Positions 14,758 through 22,074 of a stretch of DNA of 64,000 nt are shown piece after piece. The position numbers were made by a program, and so were the translations under genes. Every line of letters begins with the position of its first letter. Position 1 is the first letter of the stretch. Origin of the DNA: Anaerofustis stercorihominis DSM 17244 (GTDB lineage: Bacteria; Bacillota; Clostridia; Eubacteriales; Anaerofustaceae); the NCBI RefSeq assembly GCF_000154825.1, contig NZ_DS560015.1, positions 335,052 through 399,051 on the forward strand, in the 5' to 3' direction. The notes beneath the pieces were generated by a model. The model was not told the DNA's origin. It made no database searches and saw only the letters and a program-made list of their open reading frames with translations.

Positions 14758-15457
14758 TTTGATTAAAATAAATTATGAAAATGACAGACCGACTGTGCTT
14801 GGAAGAGATTTACATAGGATGTTGGAAGTAAACAGTAATTATACGACTTGGTTTAGAAGAATGTGTGAATATGGATTTACCGAAAATGCAGATTATTTAA
14901 CTTGCTTTCCTAATTTGGAAAGGGAAATTCATGGAGGACAGAATAAACAAGACCACCAGCTTACAATAGAAATGGCAAAAGAAATTTGTATGCTTCAGAG
15001 AAGCGAAAAGGGAAAGCAAATTAGACAGTACTTTATAGAAGTCGAAAGTCAGTTTAACACTCCCGAGCTTGTAATGGCAAGAGCTTTAAAAATGGCAGAC
15101 AGACAGATGAAGAAACTTCAAAATAAGTTAGAAACTGATAAACCGAAAGTGATTTTTGCGGACGCAGTCACATCTTCCAAACAGTCAATATTAATTGGAG
15201 AGCTTGCTAAGCTTTTAAAACAAAATGGAATTGAGATAGGTCAGAATAGACTTTTTTCGTGGCTCAGGGAGAACGGATATTTGATAAGAAGAAAGGGAAG
15301 TAATTATAATATGCCTACTCAAAGAAGTATGGATAAACACTTATTTGAAATAAAGGAAACAGCTATAACTCATAGTGACGGACACATCAGTATATCAAGG
15401 ACTCCTAAGGTAACGGGAAGAGGTCAGCAGTATTTTATAAATATTTTCTTGTCGTAG
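14750..15457 (+). CDS. Phage antirepressor, AntA/AntB plus KilAC domains
   Basis: The 235-residue protein has an N-terminal AntA/AntB-like domain (about residues 8-105: LGRDLHRMLEVNSNYTTWF...GKQIRQYFIEVE) and a C-terminal KilAC domain (GELAKLLKQNGIEIGQNRLFSWLRENGYL). Such proteins counter a repressor in other phages. It overlaps the ArpU-type gene by eight bases and is followed by a strong terminator. It is one of three antirepressor-like genes in this prophage. Confidence 0.85.
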   Translation: MNDLIKINYENDRPTVLGRDLHRMLEVNSNYTTWFRRMCEYGFTENADYLTCFPNLEREIHGGQNKQDHQLTIEMAKEICMLQRSEKGKQIRQYFIEVESQFNTPELVMARALKMADRQMKKLQNKLETDKPKVIFADAVTSSKQSILIGELAKLLKQNGIEIGQNRLFSWLRENGYLIRRKGSNYNMPTQRSMDKHLFEIKETAITHSDGHISISRTPKVTGRGQQYFINIFLS

Positions 15458-15465
15458 AGGATAAA

Positions 15466-15488
15466 GGCAACAAAAAGTTGTCTTTTTT
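15466..15488 (+). terminator. Terminator closing the early operon
   Basis: GGCAAC and GTTGTC pair around AAAAA and are followed by TTTTTT. It separates the antirepressor from cassette 1. Confidence 0.85.
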
Positions 15489-15529
15489 ATATTTTAGGCT
15501 TGACAATATAAAGAAATTTTAAATAACTA

Positions 15530-15558
15530 TTGACTTATGGTCGACCATAATGTATAAT
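15530..15558 (+). promoter_or_regulatory. Cassette 1 promoter with TATGGTCGACCATA operator
   Basis: TTGACT and TATAAT are 17 bases apart, and the 14-bp perfect palindrome TATGGTCGACCATA (15536-15549) fills most of the spacer. A repressor bound there would block RNA polymerase. Confidence 0.8.
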
Positions 15559-15616
15559 ATAATTACAGTTAATAAAACATTAACGAGTACGGAGGCAAGA
15601 GCCAGAAAGGGATATT

Positions 15617-15736
15617 ATGGAAAATGGAATGACCAATGAACAATTTAAAACAGTACTTGAAATGATTATAGAGATAATCAAATCGAGTGACAGCAAAGAA
15701 GAAGCAATAAAAAAAATAGAAGCCTTACTTAAATAA
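15617..15736 (+). CDS. 39-aa small protein, first gene of cassette 1
   Basis: The ORF MENGMTNEQFKTVLEMIIEI... ends KKIEALLK. AAAGG lies before the ATG. It is helical and acidic-basic, with no recognised family. It is present only in copy 1 of the cassette. Confidence 0.5.
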   Translation: MENGMTNEQFKTVLEMIIEIIKSSDSKEEAIKKIEALLK

Positions 15737-15759
15737 GCAAAGCTTCAAACACTGTTTAA

Positions 15760-15816
15760 GTATTGGGCGGTACTTGCCACCGTCCGATACTATATATATG
15801 ATAACATTTATGTTAT
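15760..15816 (+). ncRNA. Structured linker before RHH copy 1
   Basis: A 12-bp stem (15760-15771 with 15779-15790, two G-U pairs) has TTGCCACCG at its tip and 3' arm, followed by a second hairpin ATAACAT/ATGTTAT (15801-15816). It lies between the 39-aa ORF and the RHH gene. It repeats the two-hairpin layout seen before the 74-aa genes. Confidence 0.5.
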
Positions 15817-15835
15817 GAAAAGGCAAGATTGAGAG

Positions 15836-16024
15836 GTGTTTATTATAGATAGAAAGAAAATAGGCAGACCGACAAATAATCCCAGAAGTGAGAAAATCGG
15901 TTTTAGAATGTCAAAAAAAGAAATTGAGGATATTCAGAAATGTGCTGATGCGATGAATACTAAACGTGTAAATGCAGTTATAGAGGGAATATCTTTATTA
16001 AAGGAAAAATTAAAAATAAAATAA
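15836..16024 (+). CDS. RHH-type regulator, cassette copy 1
   Basis: The core KIGRPTNNPRSEKIGFRMSKKEIEDIQKCADAMNTKRVNAVIEGISLL is a short strand plus two helices, as in Arc/CopG proteins. It is homologous to the proteins at 18545 and 28937 (shared KIGRPTNNP). The only upstream standard start is GTG 15836, which lies inside the ribosome site GAGAGGTG; a rare start (ATT or ATA near 15842) is possible. It likely represses its own cassette. Confidence 0.65.
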   Translation: MFIIDRKKIGRPTNNPRSEKIGFRMSKKEIEDIQKCADAMNTKRVNAVIEGISLLKEKLKIK

Positions 16025-16029
16025 AAAAA

Positions 16030-16152
16030 GATGTAAGCTGCCACCGACTAAAGCCACAAGCTTACATCAAAACCGATAGAAGTATCTATCTATAAATATT
16101 TTACTATGGATTGAAACTTCTGTCAAATACAAAAAAATTTGAAAAGGAGTTT
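16030..16152 (+). ncRNA. Cassette RNA switch, copy 1
   Basis: Hairpin 1 is a 10-bp stem GATGTAAGCT/AGCTTACATC (16030-16039, 16059-16068) with TGCCACCG at its start. The arm ACTTCT (16116-16121) can pair with AGAAGT (16078-16083), or, extended to AAACTTCT, with the ribosome site AGGAGTTT (16145-16152; eight pairs, one G-U). The two pairings exclude each other, so the fold may control translation of the 74-aa gene. Confidence 0.6.
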
Positions 16153-16157
16153 TTTTA

Positions 16158-16382
16158 ATGGAAGAATATAGAATAATGATGGAATTATATTATAAGTCAC
16201 AAGATAGAGAAGATTATTATGAGTTGTATGAAAAGTATGTGGAACCTGAGCTTGGCAAAATAATGGAGAGTGAGAGCTTCAGCGATGTTGACGAATATGC
16301 GGGGAGCATATCGGCAAATTCGGAGATGTTGGGATTTGTGATGGGATTTAAGACTGCAATGGAGCTGATTATGGAGTGCTAA
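16158..16382 (+). CDS. 74-aa acidic protein, cassette copy 1
   Basis: The protein MEEYRIMMELYYKSQDREDYYELYEKYVEPELGK... is acidic and helical. Copies at 18840 and 29235 have the same length and share the C-terminal FSDVDE-AGS-SANSEMLGFVMGFK core. I do not recognise the family. AAAAGGAG precedes the start and lies in the RNA switch. In this copy no antirepressor follows; two terminators do. Confidence 0.7.
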   Translation: MEEYRIMMELYYKSQDREDYYELYEKYVEPELGKIMESESFSDVDEYAGSISANSEMLGFVMGFKTAMELIMEC

Positions 16383-16401
16383 AATTAATCCAAATTAAAA
16401 A

Positions 16402-16431
16402 TTGGGACAATTTTGGGACAATCTTGGGACA
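16402..16431 (+). promoter_or_regulatory. Triple TTGGGACA repeat, candidate late-gene control site
   Basis: TTGGGACA occurs at 16402, 16413 and 16424, exactly 11 bases apart (one helical turn). It stands before the terminase genes and could bind the ArpU-type activator. A -10-like TTATTATGTTATT follows at about 16450. Confidence 0.45.
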
Positions 16432-16474
16432 TTTTTTAAGAAAAAATGTGTTATTATGTTATTAGGGAATTAGA

Positions 16475-16533
16475 GGCAGAGTTAAAACTCTGTCTTTTTA
16501 GATATAAAACAGAGGCGAACCCTCTGTTTTTTT
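16475..16533 (+). terminator. Two tandem terminators before terminase
   Basis: GGCAGAGTT/AACTCTGTC with TTTTT (16475-16499) and CAGAGG/CCTCTG with seven T (16509-16533). They close cassette 1. Late transcription starting upstream would have to read through them. Confidence 0.8.
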
Positions 16534-16553
16534 AAGTAAACAGGGGGGTAAGA

Positions 16554-17000
16554 ATGGGAAAGGAAGGTAAATTGACACAGAAGCAGAAGCGTTTTTGTGA
16601 TGAATATATAATATGCTTAAATGCCACCGAGGCGGCTATCAAGGCGGGGTATGCGAAGAAGAGTGCGTACTCTATCGGGAGTGAGAACTTGAGAAAACCT
16701 GAAATAAAGGCTTATATAGACGAAAGGCTCAGTGAGATAAGGGGAAAGAAGATAGCGGAAGCCGAGGAGATAATGGAGTATCTGACATCGGTGGTAAGAG
16801 GAGAGAGCGAGTCGGAGATAGTGGTTATCGAAGGAGAGGGGCTTGGGGAGTCCAGTGCGAGGAAGATAAGGAAGAACCCGGATGAGAAAGAAAAGCTGAA
16901 GGCAGCGGAGCTGATCGGTAAGAGGTATGGACTGTTTACGGAGAAGGTGGAGCTGGACAGCAGCAAGAAAACTATAAAGGTGACGCTTACGGATGATTAA
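16554..17000 (+). CDS. terS: Terminase small subunit
   Basis: The 148-residue protein begins LTQKQKRFCDEYIICLNATEAAIKAGYAKKSAYSIGSENLRKPEI, the helix-turn-helix of the Terminase_2 family, followed by a helical oligomerisation part. It recognises phage DNA at the packaging start and loads the large subunit. Its stop overlaps the start of the large subunit gene by eight bases. Confidence 0.92.
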   Translation: MGKEGKLTQKQKRFCDEYIICLNATEAAIKAGYAKKSAYSIGSENLRKPEIKAYIDERLSEIRGKKIAEAEEIMEYLTSVVRGESESEIVVIEGEGLGESSARKIRKNPDEKEKLKAAELIGKRYGLFTEKVELDSSKKTIKVTLTDD

Positions 17001-18459
17001 TGAAAGTGAAATAAATATTGAAATATCAAAGAAAGTATTCAATGAGGTCTATCTTCCTTATATCGATAACGAAGACAGGCTTCTTATTTTTTACGGCGGT
17101 GCGGGAAGCGGGAAGAGCGTGTTCGTGGTACAGAGGTATGTGTATAAGATACTTAACAGTGATCTATGCAACGTACTTGTGGCAAGGAAGACGGGGAACA
17201 CCAACAGGACTTCTACCTTTGCACTGTTCAAGCAGGTCATTTATAAATGGAACTTGGGAGAGTATTTTCTGATTAACAAAAGCGATATGAGCATAACATG
17301 CAAGCTTAATAAAAATCAGATAATATTCAAAGGGCTTGACGACGTGGAAAAGATCAAATCCACGACATTTGAAACGGGAGAGCTTACGGATGTATGGATA
17401 GAGGAAGCCAGCGAGATAGAAGAGGACGACTACAAGCAGCTGAATGTACGTTTAAGAGGGGGAAAGAGCAAGAAGCAGATAGTGATGAGCCTTAACCCCA
17501 TAGATATAAATCACTGGATAAAGCTGAAGCTGATAAACGAAGACAAGGCTACATATCTTCATACCACTTATAAAGACAACAGGTTCATTGATGAGGATTA
17601 CAAGAGAGAGCTTGAGAGCTACAAGGACACGGATATATATTATTACAATGTGTACTGTCTGGGAATGTGGGGAGTTCTGGGAGACAGTGTATTCGATGTG
17701 GGTGTAGTGAACAATCAGCTTGCAAAGGACATAAGACCCGTAAAGAGGGGATATTTCTTATACGACTATGACGGGAAGGATATAACGAATATAAGGTGGA
17801 TAGAGGACGCGGGAGGATATATAAATATATACGAAGATGTGAAGGGGAGATATCCTTATGTTATCGGAGGAGATACTGCGGGAGACGGGAGCGACAACTT
17901 CACGGCTCATGTAATAAACAATGTAACGGGGCAGCAAGTATGCACAATGAAAAATAAATTTGATGAGGACTTATATGCAAGGCAGGTATACTGTCTGGGG
18001 AAATATTATAACGACGCACTGGTAGGGATAGAGGCGAACTACTCCACATATCCCAATAAGGAGCTTGAAAGACTTAAATATCCTAAAATGTATGTGAGAG
18101 AAAGAGAAGATACATACACAAAGAAGATGGTAAAAGCCTTCGGATTTGTGACTACTTCTTTGACGAGACCCATAATAATAGCAAACCTTATAAAAATAGT
18201 CAGAGAAGAGGGAGAGAAGATAGTGGATAAAGATACGCTGGAAGAAATGCTTACATTCGTAAGGAATGAGAAAGGCAGACCGGAAGCGGCAATGGGAGCC
18301 CACGACGACTTGGTAATGGGGCTTGCCATAGCATACAACATAAGAGAACAGCAGGAAATGACGATACCGAAAGAGAAGAGACCTAGACACTATAACTTTG
18401 AGGCAGAGAAGCCGAAGAGGGGGAGAAGTGATTTGGGGAGTGAGGTTAAGGTGGTTTAA
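16993..18459 (+). CDS. terL: Terminase large subunit (PBSX type)
   Basis: The 488-residue protein has the ATPase P-loop GGAGSGKS at residues 35-42, a Walker B-like DVWIEEASE near residue 133, and the nuclease domain starting with GGDTAGDGSDNF near residue 292 and a late HDDLVMGLAIA motif. It cuts concatemers and drives DNA into the head. It is directly followed by cassette 2, which separates it from the portal gene, an unusual place for an insertion. Confidence 0.95.
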   Translation: MINESEINIEISKKVFNEVYLPYIDNEDRLLIFYGGAGSGKSVFVVQRYVYKILNSDLCNVLVARKTGNTNRTSTFALFKQVIYKWNLGEYFLINKSDMSITCKLNKNQIIFKGLDDVEKIKSTTFETGELTDVWIEEASEIEEDDYKQLNVRLRGGKSKKQIVMSLNPIDINHWIKLKLINEDKATYLHTTYKDNRFIDEDYKRELESYKDTDIYYYNVYCLGMWGVLGDSVFDVGVVNNQLAKDIRPVKRGYFLYDYDGKDITNIRWIEDAGGYINIYEDVKGRYPYVIGGDTAGDGSDNFTAHVINNVTGQQVCTMKNKFDEDLYARQVYCLGKYYNDALVGIEANYSTYPNKELERLKYPKMYVREREDTYTKKMVKAFGFVTTSLTRPIIIANLIKIVREEGEKIVDKDTLEEMLTFVRNEKGRPEAAMGAHDDLVMGLAIAYNIREQQEMTIPKEKRPRHYNFEAEKPKRGRSDLGSEVKVV

Positions 18460-18485
18460 ATATTTTATAAAGGTATAAATATCTC

Positions 18486-18526
18486 TTGACTTTTGTTAGA
18501 CAATAATATATACTTATGTTAGACAA
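18486..18526 (+). promoter_or_regulatory. Cassette 2 promoter with 23-nt-spaced direct repeats
   Basis: TTGACT (18486-18491) and TATACT (18509-18514) are 17 apart. TGTTAGACAA occurs at 18494-18503 (in the spacer) and again at 18517-18526 (start site), 23 bases apart. It is a likely operator for the RHH protein encoded next. Confidence 0.75.
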
Positions 18527-18544
18527 AAGTTAGGAGGTGTAAAG

Positions 18545-18718
18545 TTGTCTAAAAAAATAGGGCGACCAACTAATAATCCGAAGCCTTATAAGCTTGGTGT
18601 TAGATTAAATGAAAAAGATAAAAAAATATTGGATTTATATTGTGAACAATATGAAGTTAATAAAAGTGAAGCTGTAAGTGCAGGGATAAAAAAGTTGGAA
18701 ACCGATATAAAAAAATAA
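18545..18718 (+). CDS. RHH-type regulator, cassette copy 2
   Basis: The 57-residue protein starts at TTG 18545 eight bases after AGGAGG. It reads SKKIGRPTNNPKPYKLGVRLNEKDKKILDLYCEQYEVNKSEAVSAGIKKLE, a strand followed by two helices as in Arc/CopG repressors. It is homologous to copies 1 and 3. Its promoter contains a pair of direct repeats fitting two helical turns, so it probably represses itself. Its stop codon is part of the RNA stem that follows. Confidence 0.75.
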   Translation: MSKKIGRPTNNPKPYKLGVRLNEKDKKILDLYCEQYEVNKSEAVSAGIKKLETDIKK

Positions 18719-18833
18719 GAGAAAAGGCTGTAGTTTGCCGACCGCACCTAATCTCTTATGCACCAGAGGTTACCCAACTGATAAATATATTATATCAGAT
18801 ACGGATACCTCAATCAATAAATTTAGGAGGTAT
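18716..18833 (+). ncRNA. Cassette RNA switch, copy 2
   Basis: Hairpin 1: TAAGAGA/TCTCTTA (18716-18722, 18752-18758), with TGCCGACCG in its loop. Then GAGGT (18766-18770) can pair with ACCTC (18807-18811) around an inner CTGATA/TATCAG hairpin, or ATACCTC (18805-18811) can pair with GAGGTAT of the ribosome site (18827-18833). Only one can form at a time. The first frees and the second hides the start of the 74-aa gene. Confidence 0.65.
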
Positions 18834-18839
18834 TTTTTA

Positions 18840-19064
18840 ATGGAAGAATATAAAAATATAATGCAGTTACATTATAAGTCACAGGATAAGCCGGAACATT
18901 ATGAATTATATAAAAAGTATGTGGAACCTGAAATAGATAAAATAATGAAGAGCGAGAGCTTCAGCGATGTTGACGAATGTGCGGGGAGCATATCGGCGAG
19001 TTCGGAGATGGTTGGATTTGTAATGGGATTTAAAACGGCAATGGAGCTGATTAAGGAGTGCTAG
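18840..19064 (+). CDS. 74-aa acidic protein, cassette copy 2
   Basis: The product MEEYKNIMQLHYKSQDKPEHYELYKKYVEPE... is the same length as copies 1 and 3 and shares the FSDVDECAGSISASSEM core. ATG 18840 follows TAGGAGGTATTTTTTA. Its stop TAG is one base from the ATG of the antirepressor, so translation of the two is probably coupled. A family name is not known to me. Confidence 0.7.
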   Translation: MEEYKNIMQLHYKSQDKPEHYELYKKYVEPEIDKIMKSESFSDVDECAGSISASSEMVGFVMGFKTAMELIKEC

Positions 19065-19065
19065 G

Positions 19066-19788
19066 ATGAACGAAATAAAGATATTTGAAAACAGTGAATT
19101 TGGAAGAGTAAGAGTTGAATTAATAAATAATGATATATATTTTTGTCTTAAAGATGTATGTGAGGCACTATCAATTACCAATACAACAATGGTTGCCAAT
19201 AGATTAGATGTAGATGAAGTGACTAAGTTAGATTTAGGCGGTAAATCAGGAAGTACCAATTTTGTAAATGAAAGTGGTTTATATTCTGTTATATTAAGAA
19301 GTGATAAACCCAATGCACAAAAGTTTAGGAAATGGGTAACATCGGAAATATTACCAAATATCAGAAAACACGGAGCATATATGACCGATGAGACGCTTGA
19401 GAAAGCTCTGTTAAGCCCTGATTTCCTTATCCAGCTTGCTAATCAACTTAAAGAAGCAAAAGCATTGAACAGTAAGCTGGCGGTAGATAATCAAATAATG
19501 AAGCCTAAGGCAGATTATTTCGACGAACTGGTGGAACGAAACACATTGACGAATTTTACGGAAACGGCTAAGGAACTGGGGATAAAAAGAAAAGTACTTA
19601 TAAACTTTCTTATTAATAAAAAATATATTTACAGAGACAAAAAGGGTAAGATACTTCCTTATGAAAGCAGAAATAAAGGATATTTTGAGATAAAAGAAAG
19701 CTTCAACAATAAAACTGACTGGAGCGGAGTACAAACTCTTATAACTCCCAGAGGAAGAGAAGCCTTTAAGCTCATGATAACGGGATAA
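19066..19788 (+). CDS. BRO-N antirepressor with KilAC-like C-terminus
   Basis: The 240-residue protein has a BRO-N domain (about residues 1-105: IFENSEFGRVRVELIN, DVCEALS, NESGLYSVILRS, KFRKWVTSEILPNIRK) and a KilAC-like DNA-binding end (TETAKELGIKRKVLINFLINKKYIYRDK). BRO/ANT proteins act as antirepressors or DNA-binding factors in phages. It lacks its own ribosome site and starts one base after the previous stop. It sits between terminase and portal genes. Confidence 0.85.
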   Translation: MNEIKIFENSEFGRVRVELINNDIYFCLKDVCEALSITNTTMVANRLDVDEVTKLDLGGKSGSTNFVNESGLYSVILRSDKPNAQKFRKWVTSEILPNIRKHGAYMTDETLEKALLSPDFLIQLANQLKEAKALNSKLAVDNQIMKPKADYFDELVERNTLTNFTETAKELGIKRKVLINFLINKKYIYRDKKGKILPYESRNKGYFEIKESFNNKTDWSGVQTLITPRGREAFKLMITG

Positions 19789-19797
19789 GGAGGAGTA

Positions 19798-20058
19798 ATG
19801 AACGCAAACTTAATAATAATTAGTATTTTGATATACGGCACTGTCAGTCTTCTGACGGTGCTTTTTTCTTACAATCTCGGGCTTAGGAACGGAAGAGAGA
19901 TACGAGAGGAAAAGGAAGTAAGCAGGATCGTAGAAGACAAAGGAAAGAGAGTGAAGATGAGTAAGGAAGAGAAGAAAGAGATGGATCTGATAAACACCGC
20001 ACTTATGAATATAGATAACTACGACGGGACAAACAGAGGGCAAAGGAAGATAGGATAA
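19798..20058 (+). CDS. Small membrane-anchored phage protein, 86 aa
   Basis: One N-terminal membrane helix (LIIISILIYGTVSLLTVLFSY) is followed by a basic-acidic soluble tail. AAGGAGGAG precedes the start. It overlaps the portal start by one base. Function unknown. Confidence 0.6.
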   Translation: MNANLIIISILIYGTVSLLTVLFSYNLGLRNGREIREEKEVSRIVEDKGKRVKMSKEEKKEMDLINTALMNIDNYDGTNRGQRKIG

Positions 20059-21938
20059 TGGAAGAGATGTATAGTAGGACCGACGAATGGACCTTATATG
20101 AAAAGGGGAAAGACTTTTTAAACAGGAAGAATATTTACAGTGATACGGACAAGGTATATAGGTTTTTCAACGGGAACCAGTGGCAGGGGCTGGAAAGCGG
20201 AGTAATATCGCCTATCACATATAACATAATAAAACCTATAGTGAAGTATAAGATAGGGGTAATAAACGGGAACGGATACAGCATAGTCTTTTCTCCCAAC
20301 AACTTTGAAGATGAGAGATTTCAGATAGAAATGACGGATTTATGCGAGCAGCTGAACGAATATATCAATATCTTATGGGAGAACAAGAAGATAGACGCGA
20401 AGGCGAGGGAGATATTAAAGGATGGGTGTATAAACTCTGAGGGTATATTATATCTCGATTATGATATGACGGAGAACGAAGTAAACCCGGAAGTCATAAA
20501 TAAGACCAACATTTATTATGAGAATGAAAACAACCCTGATATAAACGAGCAGGACTATATCCTTATAACAACGAGACGAAGCGTTTCTTCGGTAAGGAGA
20601 GAAGCTAAGAAGAATATGGAGTTTGGGCTTAACAGTCTAAATAAAGACGATATAGATAATATAAGAGGAGACAACAACACAAAGGAACAGTCCGGGGATT
20701 ATGCAAAAGAAGAGCTTAATAACATGGTCCTTGTGGTAAGCAAGTTCTTTAAGAAAGACGGTCACATATGGTTCAAGAAGTCGACGGAGAATGCGGTCAT
20801 AGAGGATGAGAGGGATTTGGGGCTTAGTAAATACCCTATAGCTCACTTTGTATGGGAAGAGGTGAAAGGAAGTGCCAGAGGCACGGGAGAAGTCTTAAAC
20901 CTTATACCGAACCAGATAGAGATAAACAAGACGGCTACGAGAAGGTCTTTGGCGGTGATGATGGGAGCATATCCCAAATTGGTGGTGGACGGAGACAGGA
21001 TAAGTAATCCTGACAGCATAACGAAGGTTGGGAATGCTATATTTACAAAAGGGCAGACGGTGGACGATGTAAGGAAAGTCGTGGGATATTTAAATCCCGC
21101 AAGCATGAGTTCGGACAGTGTAAGCCTGCAAAACGACCTTATAAACAACACTAAGGACTTAGCGGGAGCGGGAGACAGTGTTACGGGGGATGTAAACCCC
21201 GAACAGGCAAGCGGACAGGCGATACTTGCGGTACAGCAGGCGAGCCAGCAGAACCTGACGGATTATCTTATAAGGTTCAAGGATTTTCTTGAAGATGTGG
21301 CGAGCATAATGTTTGAGATGTGGCAGGTATATACTCCCGATGAAGGGAAAGCCATAATAACCAAACAGTCCGTACAGGGACTTAAGGAAAATATGGGACC
21401 TCAGATAAATATGGAAAATATCAATCCTTATTCAGCGGAAGAAGCGGGAGAAGGGGAGGATTTCGACAGTAAGCTGATATCAAGCAAGGTAGGACACGGA
21501 GAAGTGGTATCAAGTGTAGAAGAAAACGATAAGGATATCGAAGATAAGGAAGTATACATAAGAAAAGTTATACCGAAAGAGCTTATAGAAAAGCTCAAGG
21601 TAAATATCAAGATAGATGTATCACCGAACTCTCCTTTTGATAAATACGCGAGAGAGACGGCACTTCAAAACCTTATGACAAATCAGCTGATAACATTTGA
21701 AGAGTACGCCGAAAATTTACCTTCCGACTCTGTAATGCCGAAGGATATACTTACAAACATCTTAAAGAAGAGAAAAGAAGAGGAAGCGAAGATAAATCAG
21801 ATAGAGATGGCAGCGGAAGAGAAGAAAGCGGAGATAGACAGTAATTTAGCCGCAGTGCCGATGGAAGAAGAAGCCATGAACGCTATGGGTAACGGTATGA
21901 CGGGACAAGTGCAGAATGAGGGAGAATTTTATAATTAG
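20058..21938 (+). CDS. Portal protein (P22-like class)
   Basis: The 626-residue protein begins DEWTLYEKGKDFLNRKNIYSDTDKVYRFFNGNQW and carries IKPIVKYKIGVINGNG and a long central stem region, as in portal proteins of short-tailed phages. It includes NLIPNQIEINKTATRRSLAVMMGAYPK and an Ala/Gln-rich ASGQAILAVQQASQQNL helix, which would form the channel. The acidic C-terminus is typical of a barrel region. It forms the ring through which DNA enters. It follows terminase after the cassette. Confidence 0.88.
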   Translation: MEEMYSRTDEWTLYEKGKDFLNRKNIYSDTDKVYRFFNGNQWQGLESGVISPITYNIIKPIVKYKIGVINGNGYSIVFSPNNFEDERFQIEMTDLCEQLNEYINILWENKKIDAKAREILKDGCINSEGILYLDYDMTENEVNPEVINKTNIYYENENNPDINEQDYILITTRRSVSSVRREAKKNMEFGLNSLNKDDIDNIRGDNNTKEQSGDYAKEELNNMVLVVSKFFKKDGHIWFKKSTENAVIEDERDLGLSKYPIAHFVWEEVKGSARGTGEVLNLIPNQIEINKTATRRSLAVMMGAYPKLVVDGDRISNPDSITKVGNAIFTKGQTVDDVRKVVGYLNPASMSSDSVSLQNDLINNTKDLAGAGDSVTGDVNPEQASGQAILAVQQASQQNLTDYLIRFKDFLEDVASIMFEMWQVYTPDEGKAIITKQSVQGLKENMGPQINMENINPYSAEEAGEGEDFDSKLISSKVGHGEVVSSVEENDKDIEDKEVYIRKVIPKELIEKLKVNIKIDVSPNSPFDKYARETALQNLMTNQLITFEEYAENLPSDSVMPKDILTNILKKRKEEEAKINQIEMAAEEKKAEIDSNLAAVPMEEEAMNAMGNGMTGQVQNEGEFYN

Positions 21939-21945
21939 ATTAAAG

Positions 21946-21972
21946 TACCGATAAGGTATTTTTTTATTGCCG
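21946..21972 (+). terminator. Weak hairpin with T-run between portal and scaffold
   Basis: TACC/GGTA with a GATAA loop and then seven T. The stem is only four pairs, so partial termination at most. Confidence 0.3.
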
Positions 21973-22074
21973 ACGGGCGTAAAACGGGAGTGTCGACGGA
22001 CGATAAGCGGGACAGTCACCGAACTTAGAACGGTATAAACAGTCAGACAAGACTTTAAAAAGGGAGAAGTAAAT

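Noticed and set aside
15836-16382. RHH plus 74-aa gene as a classical type II toxin-antitoxin pair
   Set aside because: The 74-aa protein has no known toxin motif, and the two genes are separated by more than 130 bases of structured RNA.
16402-16431. Short direct repeats as a CRISPR array
   Set aside because: The units are 8 bases with 3-base gaps, much too short for CRISPR, and no cas genes are present.
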